Shown here piece after piece: positions 1 to 12,700 of a stretch of 64,000 nt of DNA. Origin of the DNA: Leguminivora glycinivorella (Eukaryota; Arthropoda; Insecta; Lepidoptera; Tortricidae); contig NC_062993.1 of the NCBI RefSeq assembly GCF_023078275.1, positions 6,757,252 through 6,821,251 of the forward strand, in the 5' to 3' direction. The notes under the pieces were generated by a model that made no database searches, had not been told where the DNA came from, and saw nothing but the letters and a program-made list of their open reading frames with translations. Every line of letters begins with the position of its first letter. Positions within the stretch are counted from its first letter, which is position 1. Made by a program: the position numbers and the translations under genes.

Positions 1-61
1 ATTCAACTTCCTCCCCTTCTTGCACAATGTACTATTATGCAACCGGTGTATAAGGAGGTAA

Positions 62-608
62 AAAAAACCGGCCAAGAGCGTGTCGGGCCACGCTCAGTGT
101 AGGGTTCCGTAGTTTTCCGTATTTTTCTCAAAAACTACTGAACCTATCAAGTTCAAAACAATTTTCCTAGAAAGTATTTATAAAGTTCTACTTTTGTGAT
201 TTTTGTCATATTTTTTAAACATATGGTTCAAAAGATAGAGGGGGGGGGGGGACGCACTTTTTTTTCCTTTAGGAGCGATTATTTCCGAAAATATTAATAT
301 TATCAAAAAACGATCTTAGTAAACCCTTATTAATTTTTTAATACCTATCCAACAATATATCACACGTTGGGGTTGGAATGAAAAAAAAAATCAGCCCCCA
401 CTTTACATGTAGGGGGGGTACCCTAATAAAACATTTTTTTCCATTTTTTATTTTTGCACTTTGTTGGCGTGATTGATATACATATTGGTACCAAATTTCA
501 GCTTTCTAGTGCTAACGGTTACTGAGATTATCCGCGGACGGACGGACGGACGGACAGACAGACATGGCGAAACTATAAGGGTTTCTAGTTGACTACGGAA
601 CCCTAAAA
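62..608 (-). mobile_element. Lepidopteran MITE with internal GTCY microsatellite, reverse copy
   Basis: Reading the minus strand, it begins at an AGGGTTCCGTAGT-type end, carries a GTCTGTCCGTCC run (539-566 here as GGACGGACGGAC), then GGATAATCTCAGTAAC, and ends GAGCGTGTCGGGCCACGC-complement. It is the same family as 3980-4542. MITEs with hitchhiking GTCY repeats are known in Lepidoptera; the match is from memory. Confidence 0.75.
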
Positions 609-2392
609 AAGACGAGTGGCGTGGGTAACAATTTGAGGCGAAGCCGAAATTTTTTGACTCAGTTAAACATCGTTGCATACTATTGTAAAAGTATTCTTTT
701 TCTACGACCATGCACTTAGTTTTTAATAGTTATCTAGAATAACTTTCGTGAAATTCACACTGTTTTCTGTATTTTGACTCAAAAGGTTTGCATTTGCACT
801 TATCCATCATCTCCCGCCGGCTTCCCACGTACACGCGCAGTTACGTTATAAAAATGCGTTGCCAAGGTTACAGAGCCAAACAATGCGTTTATAATTTTTT
901 AGTTACTGCGCGCATGCGCGGGTATCTAACCGGCGGGGCTGGCTTTGGGGAATAGACTTTTTATGTAGGGTTTTAAATATCACGACCCTGTAAATGACGA
1001 ATAACAGTTCGGGAGTAGAAAAAAAATATGAATAAATAACAATACAGTCAAAAAGTAAGACGTAATAGTTTTAACAGCTTCTATATGTTGGTTAAACTTT
1101 CCGCGACCCCACACGATCAGTCTCCATAAAGAGCAATTGAAGTGACTCAAGTGACAGAAGTGCAAGAGTCAATCGGCTAATGCGCGTGATTGTTCGCACT
1201 ACGTTTGTAACACTACAACTTTATTTATAGCTGTCTCTATTCTCTTTGCTTACAAATCACTAAGACTGACCAGTATAAGATTTGCAGAAGCAGTGTACTT
1301 AATTACTTATACCACAGAATATATAATAGTACAAGTACAGAAGGCCCACTGCTTTGATGTTCACGAAATGCCGCCTTTTTAAATGCCTACAAAATTTTTA
1401 CAAAGAAACTAGCCGCACGTGCGCGGCTTCCGGCGATAGGGTTGCCTATGGATTAAAACGAATTAATTACTCAGATAAAATTTTATACTATCATATTCAA
1501 GTCTTGGGTATTTTATAGGTAGGTATATATACAGTATTTATTTATTTTTGTTCAAATACCAACATCCTAAGCGTTATTGAACTTTTCCGTGGGACTTAAT
1601 CAATAGTAGATCTGTAAAGTAAAGTAAAGTAAAATTTATTTCAAAATAAGTCATTTAGTTAGTCACATATTTAGTGGATCACACTAGGCAGAGCCTGTCC
1701 CGTGACTCCACGGATTTCTGTTTGTTTACCTCCATAGCATTAAAAAAATCTGCTCCCTATAACTGTAGTAAAAATTGTAGTCTTAGAAAAACTCGACTCA
1801 CTTTCGGAAAAATGCAATTTCAAAGATTCTCGTACGCGTAAACTCTAGAATTTTGAATTAAGTAGAGTCTATTAGCCATTACAAGAACAATACCATGACG
1901 CCATGAGGTGTATGAGTAATCACTTAATCAGATCAGAGATCAAATTTATAATTGATCAATCATTGAGGCAATTATAACAGTTCAAAATGTTAAAAGCATA
2001 TGCGACGGGTTAGATAATTGCTTACAAATCGAAACAAGTAGTTTCTGATGTAAACAGTTTGTGCAAATGAGTCAAAAGACCGTCTTAAAGGAAAATGTAA
2101 ATTACACTCATGTCTTCAACCTGACACTTCAGTGAAAAAAAAAAACATGAAGAAATCGGATTTATACCAACAAGCCTACCCTTCGGATTGAAAGGCCAGA
2201 TAGCAGTCGCTTTCGTAAAACTAGTGACTACGCCAAATCTTGGGATTAGTTGTCAAAGCGGACCCCAGGCTCCTATGAGCCGTGGTCATGGCCGGGAAGA
2301 CGGAAAGAGGATGACTCATATTAACATTTTGAAGCGAGATTATCAGAAGCGACAACCTTTTATTCGAGAACGTCACATTCGTCCTTTGTTCG
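609..2392. other. No gene seen; upstream region of the ENT locus
   Basis: AT-rich with no convincing frame. A 5' UTR exon and promoter of the ENT gene must lie here or left of the window, but no site stands out. GTGGCGTGGGTAACAATTTG AGGCGAAGCCGAAA at 616-650 recurs at 43259-43291. Confidence 0.5.
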
Positions 2393-2527
2393 TCCCACTA
2401 CCCAACGCAGTGGCTGTAATTCCAATAATTTCAGTCACATTTCTTCAAAGTGGGCACAATAAGGCTTTACTAAAACACACGCAGGTTTTCTCGATAAATC
2501 TGTGTGCACCTAAGTATTGCTACACTG
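2393..2527 (+). ncRNA. H/ACA-like snoRNA copy A, in the inferred 5' intron of the ENT gene
   Basis: Two-hairpin layout. The 5' lower stem pairs CCCACT with AGTGGG, and an upper stem pairs GTGGCTG with CAGTCAC. The hinge holds ACAATA, which fits the H box ANANNA. The second hairpin has CACAC paired with GTGTG, and ends GCTACACTG, putting ACA three bases before the end. It lies upstream of coding exon 1 in sense orientation. The family call is inferred from structure only; a transposon-derived repeat is the alternative. Confidence 0.6.
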
Positions 2528-3691
2528 TAAAATATAAATATGTTACTCTTGTTCTTGGGCACCCCACTCCAAGAGTCCCCAGATGTCCGTAGAGCCTCAA
2601 CAAGATCCTTCCACGCCTGTTTTGTTTTGAAAATAATTATAGCAAGTTGCTTAAACTTTCCAAAAAAAATGTACTTGGAAGTTCATTCGCTCAGTTGGCA
2701 AAAATCGTGGACCGGTGACTTCCTATAGGTTTTGACTTCAATTTAAAAATCATACCTAACCCTGCACATGCAAGTTTTTTCAGCAAATCTGTACTCTGTA
2801 TAAAATACGGCCTAATATGGTTGTCATGCATAATTTAAAAACGTTCTTGAGAAACGAAAGGATATTTTCACCAAAACAAATTGAATGTTGAGATTGACAA
2901 ACTTCTATAAATTATATTTACTTCAGGGGTTATCAACATCAGCATACAGTCAGCTTGGACTGACTATCACAACAATACAAGTAAAATAAAAACGTAAGAA
3001 AACTATTAAAAATAAAAGCTAATTTTTTTTCTGTAACAAATTTTTTAGCTTCTTTTTTTGCTGAATCATGTGACAAATGACTACGAATAGTCAGTTTTCC
3101 TGACTATGAATAATAATTTAATTCAAGTCATAAATAACAGGTGCATAGTGCCTAAGTATTTCGTGTTTTTGTTTTTACCTGATTAAAGGAAGGGTTATGA
3201 TTCATTCTCTCAAAGCTATGAAGACCACACCTTTGCGTAGAAAAATTAAGCCTTTGCTTTTTGCCTGTCGAGACGAGAGGTTTTGCCCTACGACTGACGG
3301 CCTAAACCAAATATGTTATACTAGCTTTTGCTCGCGGCTTCGCACACGTTATAAAGAGACAAAATGTAGCCTATGTCACTCTCCATCCCTTCAACTATCT
3401 CCACTTAAAAAATCACGTCAAGTCGTTGCTCCGTTTGGTCGTGAAAGACGGACAAACAAACAGAAACACACACTTTCCCCATTTATAATGTTAGTATGGA
3501 TTATGCTCGTCTTGTTCATATTTACATTAGGCAATTATTGTAAATATGTGTTCATTGATTTTTCTTCTGTCATCTCTTTTAACCGACTTTGAAACACGAA
3601 ATGCGATGGATAACGAATTACCCCTTTCCCGAATACAAGCTGTGAGTTTCTTTATGAATGTATATTAATAAACTTTTGTTTTTGTCTCCAG
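2528..3691. repeat. Intron; LINE/SINE-like repeat piece at 3318-3510
   Basis: TATACTAGCTTTTGCTCGCG GCTTCGCACACG and, later, ATAATGTTAGTATGGAT are parts of a widespread lepidopteran repeat. A matching end (GCGAAGCTGCGGGCAAAGCT AGTA) is at 10011-10035. The remainder shows nothing. Confidence 0.5.
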
Positions 3692-3804
3692 GTATAGCCA
3701 TGGACCTGACTCCGCCGAAGGACCGGTGGAACCTGATCTATATAACGCTCCTGATACACGGTCTCGGTACCCTGACGGCATGGAACATGTTCATCACTGC
3801 CAAG
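3692..3804 (+). CDS. ENT exon 1 (first coding exon, TM1)
   Basis: A pyrimidine-rich acceptor ends in AG at 3690-3691 and the ATG is at 3700, so at least one untranslated exon must lie upstream. The 35 codons run from MDLTPPKDRWN to FITAK and end in phase 0 before GTAATT. The TM1 tryptophan-asparagine pair is kept, but the residue before it is alanine where the family usually has proline. A start in an upstream exon that reads into GIAMDL is possible but is not seen. Confidence 0.8.
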
Positions 3805-6800
3805 GTAATTTTCGTCCCAGAAAGTGTCTTCATTGTATGGAGATGGAGAATAGCACTTGCTTAGTAGAACCAAAAATGATGTTAACTATTCGAGATGGTA
3901 AAGGCTTTGCTCAACATTGCTTATCCTACACATTACCAAACTTGCTAAACGATAAAGAATTACAAAATAGGTTACCTTTTTTAGGGTTCCGTAGTCAACT
4001 AGGAACCCTTATAGTTTCGCCATGTCTGTCTGTCCGTCCGTCCGTCCGTCCGTCCGTCCGTCCGTCCGTCCGCGGATAATCTCAGTAACCGTTAGCACTA
4101 GAAAGCTGAAATTTGGTACCAATATGTATATCAATCACGTCAACAAAGTGCAAAAATAAAAAGTGGAAAAAAATGTTTCGTTAGGGCACCCCCCCTACAT
4201 GTAAAGTGGGGGCTGATATTTTTTTCCATTCCAACCCCAACGTGTGATATATCGTTGGATAGGTATTAAAAAATTAATAAGGGTTTACTAATATCGTTTT
4301 TTGATAATATTAATAGTTTCGGAAATAATCGCTCCTAAAGGAAAAAAAAGTGCGTCCCCCCCCCTCTAACTTTTGAACCATATGTTTAAAAAATATGAAA
4401 AAAATCACAAAAGTAGAACTTTATGAATACTTTCTAGGAAAATTGTTTTGAACTTGATAGGTTCAGTAGTTTTTGAGAAAAATACGGAAAACTACGGAAC
4501 CCTACACTGAGCGTGGCCCGACACGCTCTTGGCCGGTTTTTTCTAATTCCTAATATTTGTCCCAGTGGCCCGTTTCTGGAAAGGTACAAGCCTTCTATTA
4601 CAAGTGTGTTTCCATGACAACCCATACGATTTGACAGTTCGCGCACTTGTAATACAAGACTTGTACCTTTCGAGAAACGGGCCCATCTCTCACTTAATTA
4701 ATTGAACATAGACACATAGACAGATAGATTTTTTATTTATTATGATAATAGTGGCATCGAGGCGTTAGCGGCTACCAAACGAATCCGAATTTGAGTCTCA
4801 AAGTATCGTCACAATGTAAATAAAGTCTTAATTTAATATAACTGGCAATCATCTCTCTGTCTACTTGGATTTAGAAGCCGCATTAAAGCCTCCGCCAAAC
4901 ATAGAGCGTTTTGATAGCGTAGCGGAATGTGCGCTCGTTAGTTCCCGCCGGCGTCCGCTGGGCGCGACGCCAGCGTTCGGCGCACCGCTATCATTGCGCT
5001 CCGCTAACGCTGCGCTCTCAAAAATGCGCATGTTTGGCCGAACTTTAATTGGAACATCCAGTATGATTGTACCTATTACTAGTATATTTCACCTAGGAAC
5101 TTATAACATTTGTTTCGTGTTTTCTAGGACTACTTCACCACATACAAACTGGTGAACACATGGTACGAGGGCAAGTACTTGGACTACACGGGGCTCGCTG
5201 CGCAAATACCAAACTTCTTGTTCAGTTGGTTCAACGTCTTCGCTAGGATGGGGTGAGTGAAATTACTGTTATCTATCCGGGCATTTTCACAATTTGGGAC
5301 ACCCCAATTGACAACATTTCATATTTTTGAGTACTACTTTTTATGGTTTGGTTTGAAAGAACTCAAGACTAAAAGATACACGTATATTTTTATTTTTCCA
5401 AAAACTGCTATTTTAATGAGAAAATCCCTTCTTACGAGTATTACTACCTCGAGCAGAAAGAGCGTAAGTTACAAACGTCAAGACACAGCTTCGTGACGTC
5501 ACATGTGTTGTTTCATACACCTAAGGGACCGGCCACATCAGAGCGTCGCGTGACCTGAGTGTAATTCAAAAAACGTCTCCTCAGTACATTTTGTATAGGA
5601 AGGACGTAAGACGCGCCCCAGGTGGCGTGGCGGCGGCGTGGCGCGCGCCGCGCCGCTTGGCGGCCCGCGCCCAGAGACACGCGACGTTTAAGTGGGAACG
5701 CTGGCTAAGAAAACGACAAAATCATTTCTAAAAAAAAAGTTTTAACAGTCAGCTCAAACATTCCGGTATGTGTGACTCAAGTGTCACTGTCAACCTATAG
5801 TGAATGGCTACGAACCATAGACTAAGCCATGAAATTTTTAATATCTTTGCTACGAACAGTACGAACTGTGATCAGTGTCACCGTCAAACTCAAGTGACAT
5901 CCTAAGTGGAAGATTTTTTTGTTATAGTGGCAGCTCTACTTACATCAGCTATTTGACGTCACTTCCCCTTTAAACTATTTTTAAGATTTTTATACTAAAA
6001 ATACGGGAAAAAAAAATAAAAAAAAATATTTATGTGATCTACAAGCGTATATCTCGAAATGGTTTTCGATTTGGGGACATTGAAAATTTTGAAACGTTGT
6101 CAATTAGCGTAAGTTGTTAACAAAAATTATCTCGTTGTCAGTTTTGTGTCAATGTCATTTGTGTCAATAGTTCAATACGTGTATCTTTTAATATTGAGTT
6201 CTTTCAAACCAAACAATAAAAAGCAATACTCAAAAATATGAAATATTGTCAATTGTCATAAAAGTTGACCATTCGAGCAATGATTGAGACGTTCAAACTA
6301 ATTGTTATTTATTAACCCTTTTGTTGTCATTCGTTGAAATCAATTCAAATTTTAAACTTTATTGTAATGTATGAGGGCGTTTTTTAAACAAGAATGTCCC
6401 CTTAACGACTAACGAATTGAAAGGTTTTGATAATCGGAATGTGTTCAAATGAATAAGTGGAATGAACTGAGATCCTGTGAAGATTTTTCACATTAAACCA
6501 GGTAGGATAGATTTGTTAACATGCCCGGAGGACAAACTTTCCCGATAATATTCTTGCTAAACAGCACTGACTCATGGATAGTGAGTGATGATTCTCATGT
6601 TTTACAATATGCCTCGGACTCTGATATTACGATTTACGATCACAGTAATAACTCTGCTAACAAACGTACGCCGCGCGGGGTGCACACAAGCGCGTCGTGT
6701 ACGTACGCAACACATGCAAGCGGATTTGGATAAACGTGGATAAAAATAATATGTATAATGATATTATTCGTGTTTTCTGACTGATATTATTTGGTATTAT

Positions 6801-9651
6801 TATACTTATACTTATAGTTAATAGTATTAAATAACAACATCTTACTTTGGACGACGTCGAGAGCAACATTTGGAGGCTTAAATGCGCCGATACGACGCGG
6901 TGCGCCGGATGAACGCCAGCGTTCGTTCGGCGCACCGCTATCGTTGCGCTTCGCTGACGCTCCGCTACCGCTCCGCCTTTGCTATCAAAACGCGCATGTG
7001 TGGCCGAGTTTTTATAGTAATTTTGTTCAACCACGTGCTTTCGAAACGCAATAGGTACCTTTCGCGTCGCCGCTGAGAGTAACTACTGAATCGTCTTTAT
7101 ACTGCGCCGCTATTTGCTTTTTGGAGTCTTATCAATAAAATGCTTATTTTTGCTTTTCAGTGGGAACCTGACGACGCGCATCGTGTGGTCTCTCAGCATG
7201 GAGGTGCTGATATTCGTGTTCACAATCGTCATGGCCATGGTGGACAGCAGCCAGTGGCCCGGGGTCTTCTTCTGGCTGACCCTCGTCTCCATCTTCGTCC
7301 TTAATGGTTAGTCCTTTAAACTTTACTTCTTCTTCGTGTAAAGGGATCAAGTAAAACTATTTTTTTGTGCCAATGCTTAGCCATTTCAAGTCCTTTAAAC
7401 TTATAAGTATAATGTTTCTTAGTGTGGCCCTTTTAAGTATCATGTGACTCTAAATGGTGCAGATCATTATTTACATCATTGTCTTCTTCTGGCTGACTGT
7501 CTCCATCTTCTTCTTAAATGGCGTCCTTTAAACTTGACAGTATAATGTTTCTTAGTGTGGCCCTTTCAAGTATCATGTGTCTCAAAATGGTGCCGATCAT
7601 TATTGACATCATTATCTACTTCTGGTTGACTTTAGTATTCATTTTCTTCTTAAATGGTGAGTCCTTTAAACTTGACAGTATAATGTTTCTTAGTGTGGCC
7701 CTTTCAAGTATCATGTGTCTCTAAATTGTCTTCTTTTGGACGACTTTCGTCTCCATATTCATCTTGAATTGTAAGTCCTTTAAACTTGACAATATCATGT
7801 GTCTCAGTATGGTTCCGATAATAGGGATGACGACTACATAAAAAATGGCATTCTGTTTAGTCCGTCAGTTAGATCGTCCAAAAATACTGAACACATTTTT
7901 CGCTTTTTGTAATTAACGAAAAAATACAAAGATATAAAGCATCAAAGTTCTGGGGTGGGGGCTTGTGACGTCACTTCGTAAAAATTGTACCTAGGCGTGA
8001 CGTCACGCGAAACTTTAACGCACTGTACCGTTTACGAGAAAAAATAAAAAATACGTCTAAAATTCTTTGATAATTCTTTGATAAAATTCTTTGATTGACG
8101 GACTAATTAGTTTTTTTAGTTGTCTCGCCTATTTTCCTTGGACCTTCTTATTGACAGTTTGTATTTGCCAGACTATTATGTGCCCACTTCCAACGCAGTG
8201 GCTTCGCTGAAACATGGCGGTGTCATACTTTACAGTGGGCAAAGTAAAGCTCTACTAAAACACACGCAGGTTTCTTCCATAAATTTGTGTGCACCTAAGT
8301 TTAGCTACAGCTGTAATTTAAAATGTGTTAATCACAAAGTCAATATTACCAATACTGGGGGGTTACCATAAAGTACCAAAGCCGTTGAGGTCGAGAGTAA
8401 GGGACACCTATACCAGTTTAGCCCCGTCCCTCTCAACGTAAACTGTAACTAAAACGGCTTTAGTACTCCATGGTAACCCCCCTGGAATGTCTCGCACAGG
8501 GGTTCCCAAACTTTTTTATAGACGCCTGTTGCCTAAAAGGAAATGTCCACGCCTCCGACCTCTGTGACAAGTGGACACCTTACACATTATTGAACTATTA
8601 GTTGTCCACTTGTCCCACGGCGCCCCTGTATAATGTTGCTGCGCCCCCCCCCCCTGGAAGACGCGCCCCACAGTTTAAAAACCCCTGGTGTAGCACATTT
8701 TGCGAGCGAGCGAGAGCATACTTGAAGTCGTGCATGATGTATGGACTCGCAAAGACGCTAGATCTTTCCAACAGCGGATCCAGCTTCGTATTTAGGAGGG
8801 GGATTCACGTGGTCATATTCATATTCATTTAATCAATACATAAGTCAATGTGTGCCCAGCTCAGGTCATTTTATGGATTCCCCCCCATACTTACAAAATT
8901 TGCCTTTTCATTCACAGAAGATAGTAGTTTTATCAAAGTAGGTACGAAATGCGACACTCTTGTGCCAAATTATAGTAAAGTAAATGTCATGTCCTGTCAC
9001 ACATGACAAATAGCAGTCTTGACAAGCGAGCTGTCATCTTAGTTAACAAAACACTTCGCACGGCCATTATCCAATCACTTCGGACCTCCACGACTCCTTC
9101 AATTGGCTGTGATTGCAGTTTGATCGAGCACTACGAATTTACAAAGAATATTTTGAGATAATGTCCTTGAGATGAAGTGGTGTTTAGAATATGAAAATGA
9201 AAATGAAATGAAAATGAAATATTTATTTTTCAAGTAGGCATATTACAATGCGCATATGAACGTCAAATAAAGCTACGCCGGCTCTAACCCTACGCCTCAG
9301 CCTCGAGAAGATTTCAGTGATGGTATATGATAGGATAAAGTAATATTTGTGTGAGGCAAGCCGCTTTGTGATATAAAAAAAATGTGACTAAGGGCCAGTT
9401 TCACCAACCACATTTGACAGACACATCATCGTCACGCAGCAGACGTCTAAGGAACTTCCCATACAATCAAAATTTAACGAACGCTTTAACGGTGACAGAC
9501 GGTTTGATGCAACCGGCCCTAAATCCATACTTATATTATAAATAGGAAAGTGTGTGTGTGTCTGGTCCGTCTTCCACGGCAAAACGGAGCGATGAATTGA
9601 CGTGATTTTTAACCCTCGACGCAAAAACGACGGGGTGTTATAAGTTTGACG

Positions 9652-9710
<59 letters not shown>

Positions 9711-12700
9711 GTGTGTGTCTGTCTGTGGCACCGTAGCTCCCGAACGAGTGAACCGATTTCGATTTAGTTTTTTTTTGTTTGAAAGCTGAGTTAGTCGGGA
9801 GTGTTCTTAGCCATGTTTCATGAAAATCGGTCCACTATGTCGCGGTCGGGGGTTTTTCAAAATTTTAATTTTGTGGTTAGGTTATAGTGGATATAGTTGA
9901 AGAGATGGAGAGTGACGTAGGCTACTTTTTGTCTCTTTTCAACCCCCCATTTCCCTAAAATGGGGGGTGGAAGTTTGTATGGAGCATTCCGCAATTTTAA
10001 AATTTAACGCGAGCGAAGCTGCGGGCAAAGCTAGTAATATTATATTTAGACAGTCTCCTTTTAAAAATATTAGGAATACAGAAAGCAATGGTATTTTTGT
10101 ATGTATGTTACTTGATATCTCCGAGAATCGTGGACCGATTTTCAAAATTTTTTTTTTGATCGAACCGGTATAACCCCGAGATGGTCCCATTGGCACCAAG
10201 TCAGGGTCTGATGATGGGATCCTGGAGAAATCGAGGGAACTCTTCAAATGTTATAGGCACATGTAATGTTTTTAGTCTATTTTTCAAAGGTACACCAGTA
10301 TTTACGTCAGATGGTAATAATTTTATGTGGCTGAGCTGATGATGGAAGGTCAACTCCTCAATGGTTAGGAGTTAAAGGATAATTCTTTCACTACTGTACA
10401 TGTATTCGGACTGATACATATAATATCACTAGGAACCACTAAAAATCAACTGAGCTGATGATGGAAGGTCAAGTCCTCAATGGTTAGGAGTTAAAGGATA
10501 ATTCTTTCACTACTGTACATGTATTCGGACTGATACATGTAATATCACTAAGAACCACTAAAAATCAACAAATAAATAAACTTTTTAACAAAAATTAAAA
10601 AGTTTTTATAATTCGTTTTTTAGAGTTCCGTAGTCACTAGGAACCCTTATAGTTTCGCCATGTCTGTCTGTCCGTCCGTCCGTCCGTCCGTCCGTCCGTC
10701 CGTCCGCGGATAATCTCAGTAATCGTTAGCACTAGAAAGCTGAAATTTGGTACCAATATGTATATCAATCACGCCGATAAAGTGCAAAAATAAAAAATGG
10801 AAAAAAATGTTTTATTAGGGTACCCCCCCTACATGTAAAGTGGGGGCTGATATTTTTTTTCATTCCAACTCCAACGTGTGATATATTATTGGATAGGTAT
10901 TTAAAAATGAATAAGGGTTTACTAAGATCGTTTTTTGATAATATTAATATTTTCGGAAATAATCGCTCCTAAAGGAAAAAAAAGTGCGTTCCCCCCCTCT
11001 AACTTTTGAACCGTATGGTTAAAAAATATGAAAAAAATCACAAAAGTAGAACTTTATAAAGACTTTCTAGGAAAATTATTTTGAACTTCATAGGTTCTGT
11101 AGTTTTTGAGAAAATTACGGAAAACTACGGAACCCTACACTGAGCGTGGCCCGACACGCTCTTGGCCGGTTGTTTTAAATATGTAAAGGTTAAAATAAGA
11201 TAACTCTTGCGATTTTCAGTTCTATGAACTTATGACACTGTCAAAGTTCATGCTGACAAAATTGCTGGAAGGAGATTAGTCTAACTTTATAATAAAAAAT
11301 CTAATTGCCTTTTATTCAACATTCTAATTTTAAATAATACTTTTCTTTATAGCCTTGCGTACTTATGTAAGACGGGTATATACCTGCCCTAGGAAAAAGC
11401 GCATTTTATCAGTATTTCAATGTTCGTATTTTAATTCCAGGTTGCAACGCGATCTTCCAAAACTCAGTGTACGGTGTAGCGGCGCGCCTGCCGCCGCAAT
11501 ACACCGGCGCGACCGTCCTCGGTTCCAACGTTTGTGGAACCTTAGTCGTGCTAGTAGAATGGGCCTCTGCTAGCATCGGTGGCAGTAAGCGGACTGCTGC
11601 CATCTATTATTTCATCGCTGGAATGTTCGTCCTACTTATATGCTTCGATACGTACTTCGCTCTGCCTTTAAATGTGAGTATGCCTTTATGCAAGTGGTGT
11701 TTAGTTTTAAATGTGGTTGATAATTTTGATGGGCACTACTTGAGCTTCGAGCAAGTGGAAATGTATATTAATACTTATTTAATCCTTTGGGAAACAAACA
11801 GGCATATACTTATAGTAAAAATTAGATTACACGTTCACGAGCCACACTTTCCACTAATGAATAATATGTACTACTTCGATGCTTGGTTGTGGTTCATACT
11901 AAACTTTTTTGACACATTTTTCCATTACCACTAATTTAAGCTTAAGTAAAGATCTATTATTATAAGCTGCGTTTACTTTCAAACGAGGTATTGTAGTTAT
12001 AAAAAAAAAGCAGACTAAGGCATTCATTTCATATTGGGTCACAGCTCCTGTTAGTCTTTGTATTATTGTAGTACTTATATCAGTAATATTACATTTTGTT
12101 ATACGATCCTTTAGTTATACTCTTACTACAATATTTTAGAAATCATTTTTGTAATTTTAAGAGTTTTGAATGATTCACGGTTATTTTCATTAGACTTATA
12201 TTGACCGGGATATAGACCGTGATTACCTTTTTGATTTTTGTCGAGATCCCGATATTTTTGTAATTTTGTTCAATATTTTATTTTAGTATGTGTTTGTAAT
12301 AGCCCACTTCGCAATGCAGTTTCATTCTAGTTTTATTTTTGTTGCTGTTTTAAAGTGGGCAAATAGACGCTGTACTTATTTATTGCACGCGTGTTTATTT
12401 ATACATTTGTGTGCACTTAAGTGTAGCTACATTTTTTCTTAATGCGACCAAATTAAGTTTTCACATACTGGCATTTGAATTTCAAACATTGTTAAATTAT
12501 ATGTTAATTTGGAGTAAATGTTTCTATCAAATGTATTTTTGGTACTGGTTTTTATTGCTAGAAATAAGAAATTTTAAAGTTAAAGACTCTAATCTCTATA
12601 AAAATATAGAAGAACATTGTATACGTGTGTCTTTTGATAAAGCCGAACCAGGCCTACGTCACTCGCTCGCGATCACGCGTTAAGTACAGTCAACCAATTG

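Noticed and set aside
2188..2592. 134-residue plus-strand frame
   Set aside because: It runs through the snoRNA-like copy A and has no coding signature; related copies do not keep the frame.
3726..4079. 117-residue frame overlapping ENT exon 1
   Set aside because: It is out of frame with the ENT product and ends in the GTCY-type MITE.
9651..9730. TGTC run as a regulatory element
   Set aside because: It is the microsatellite part of an interspersed repeat also present at 48.2 kb.
11467..11934. 155-residue frame as an independent gene
   Set aside because: The first two-thirds is ENT exon 4. The rest is intron read past the donor at 11674.
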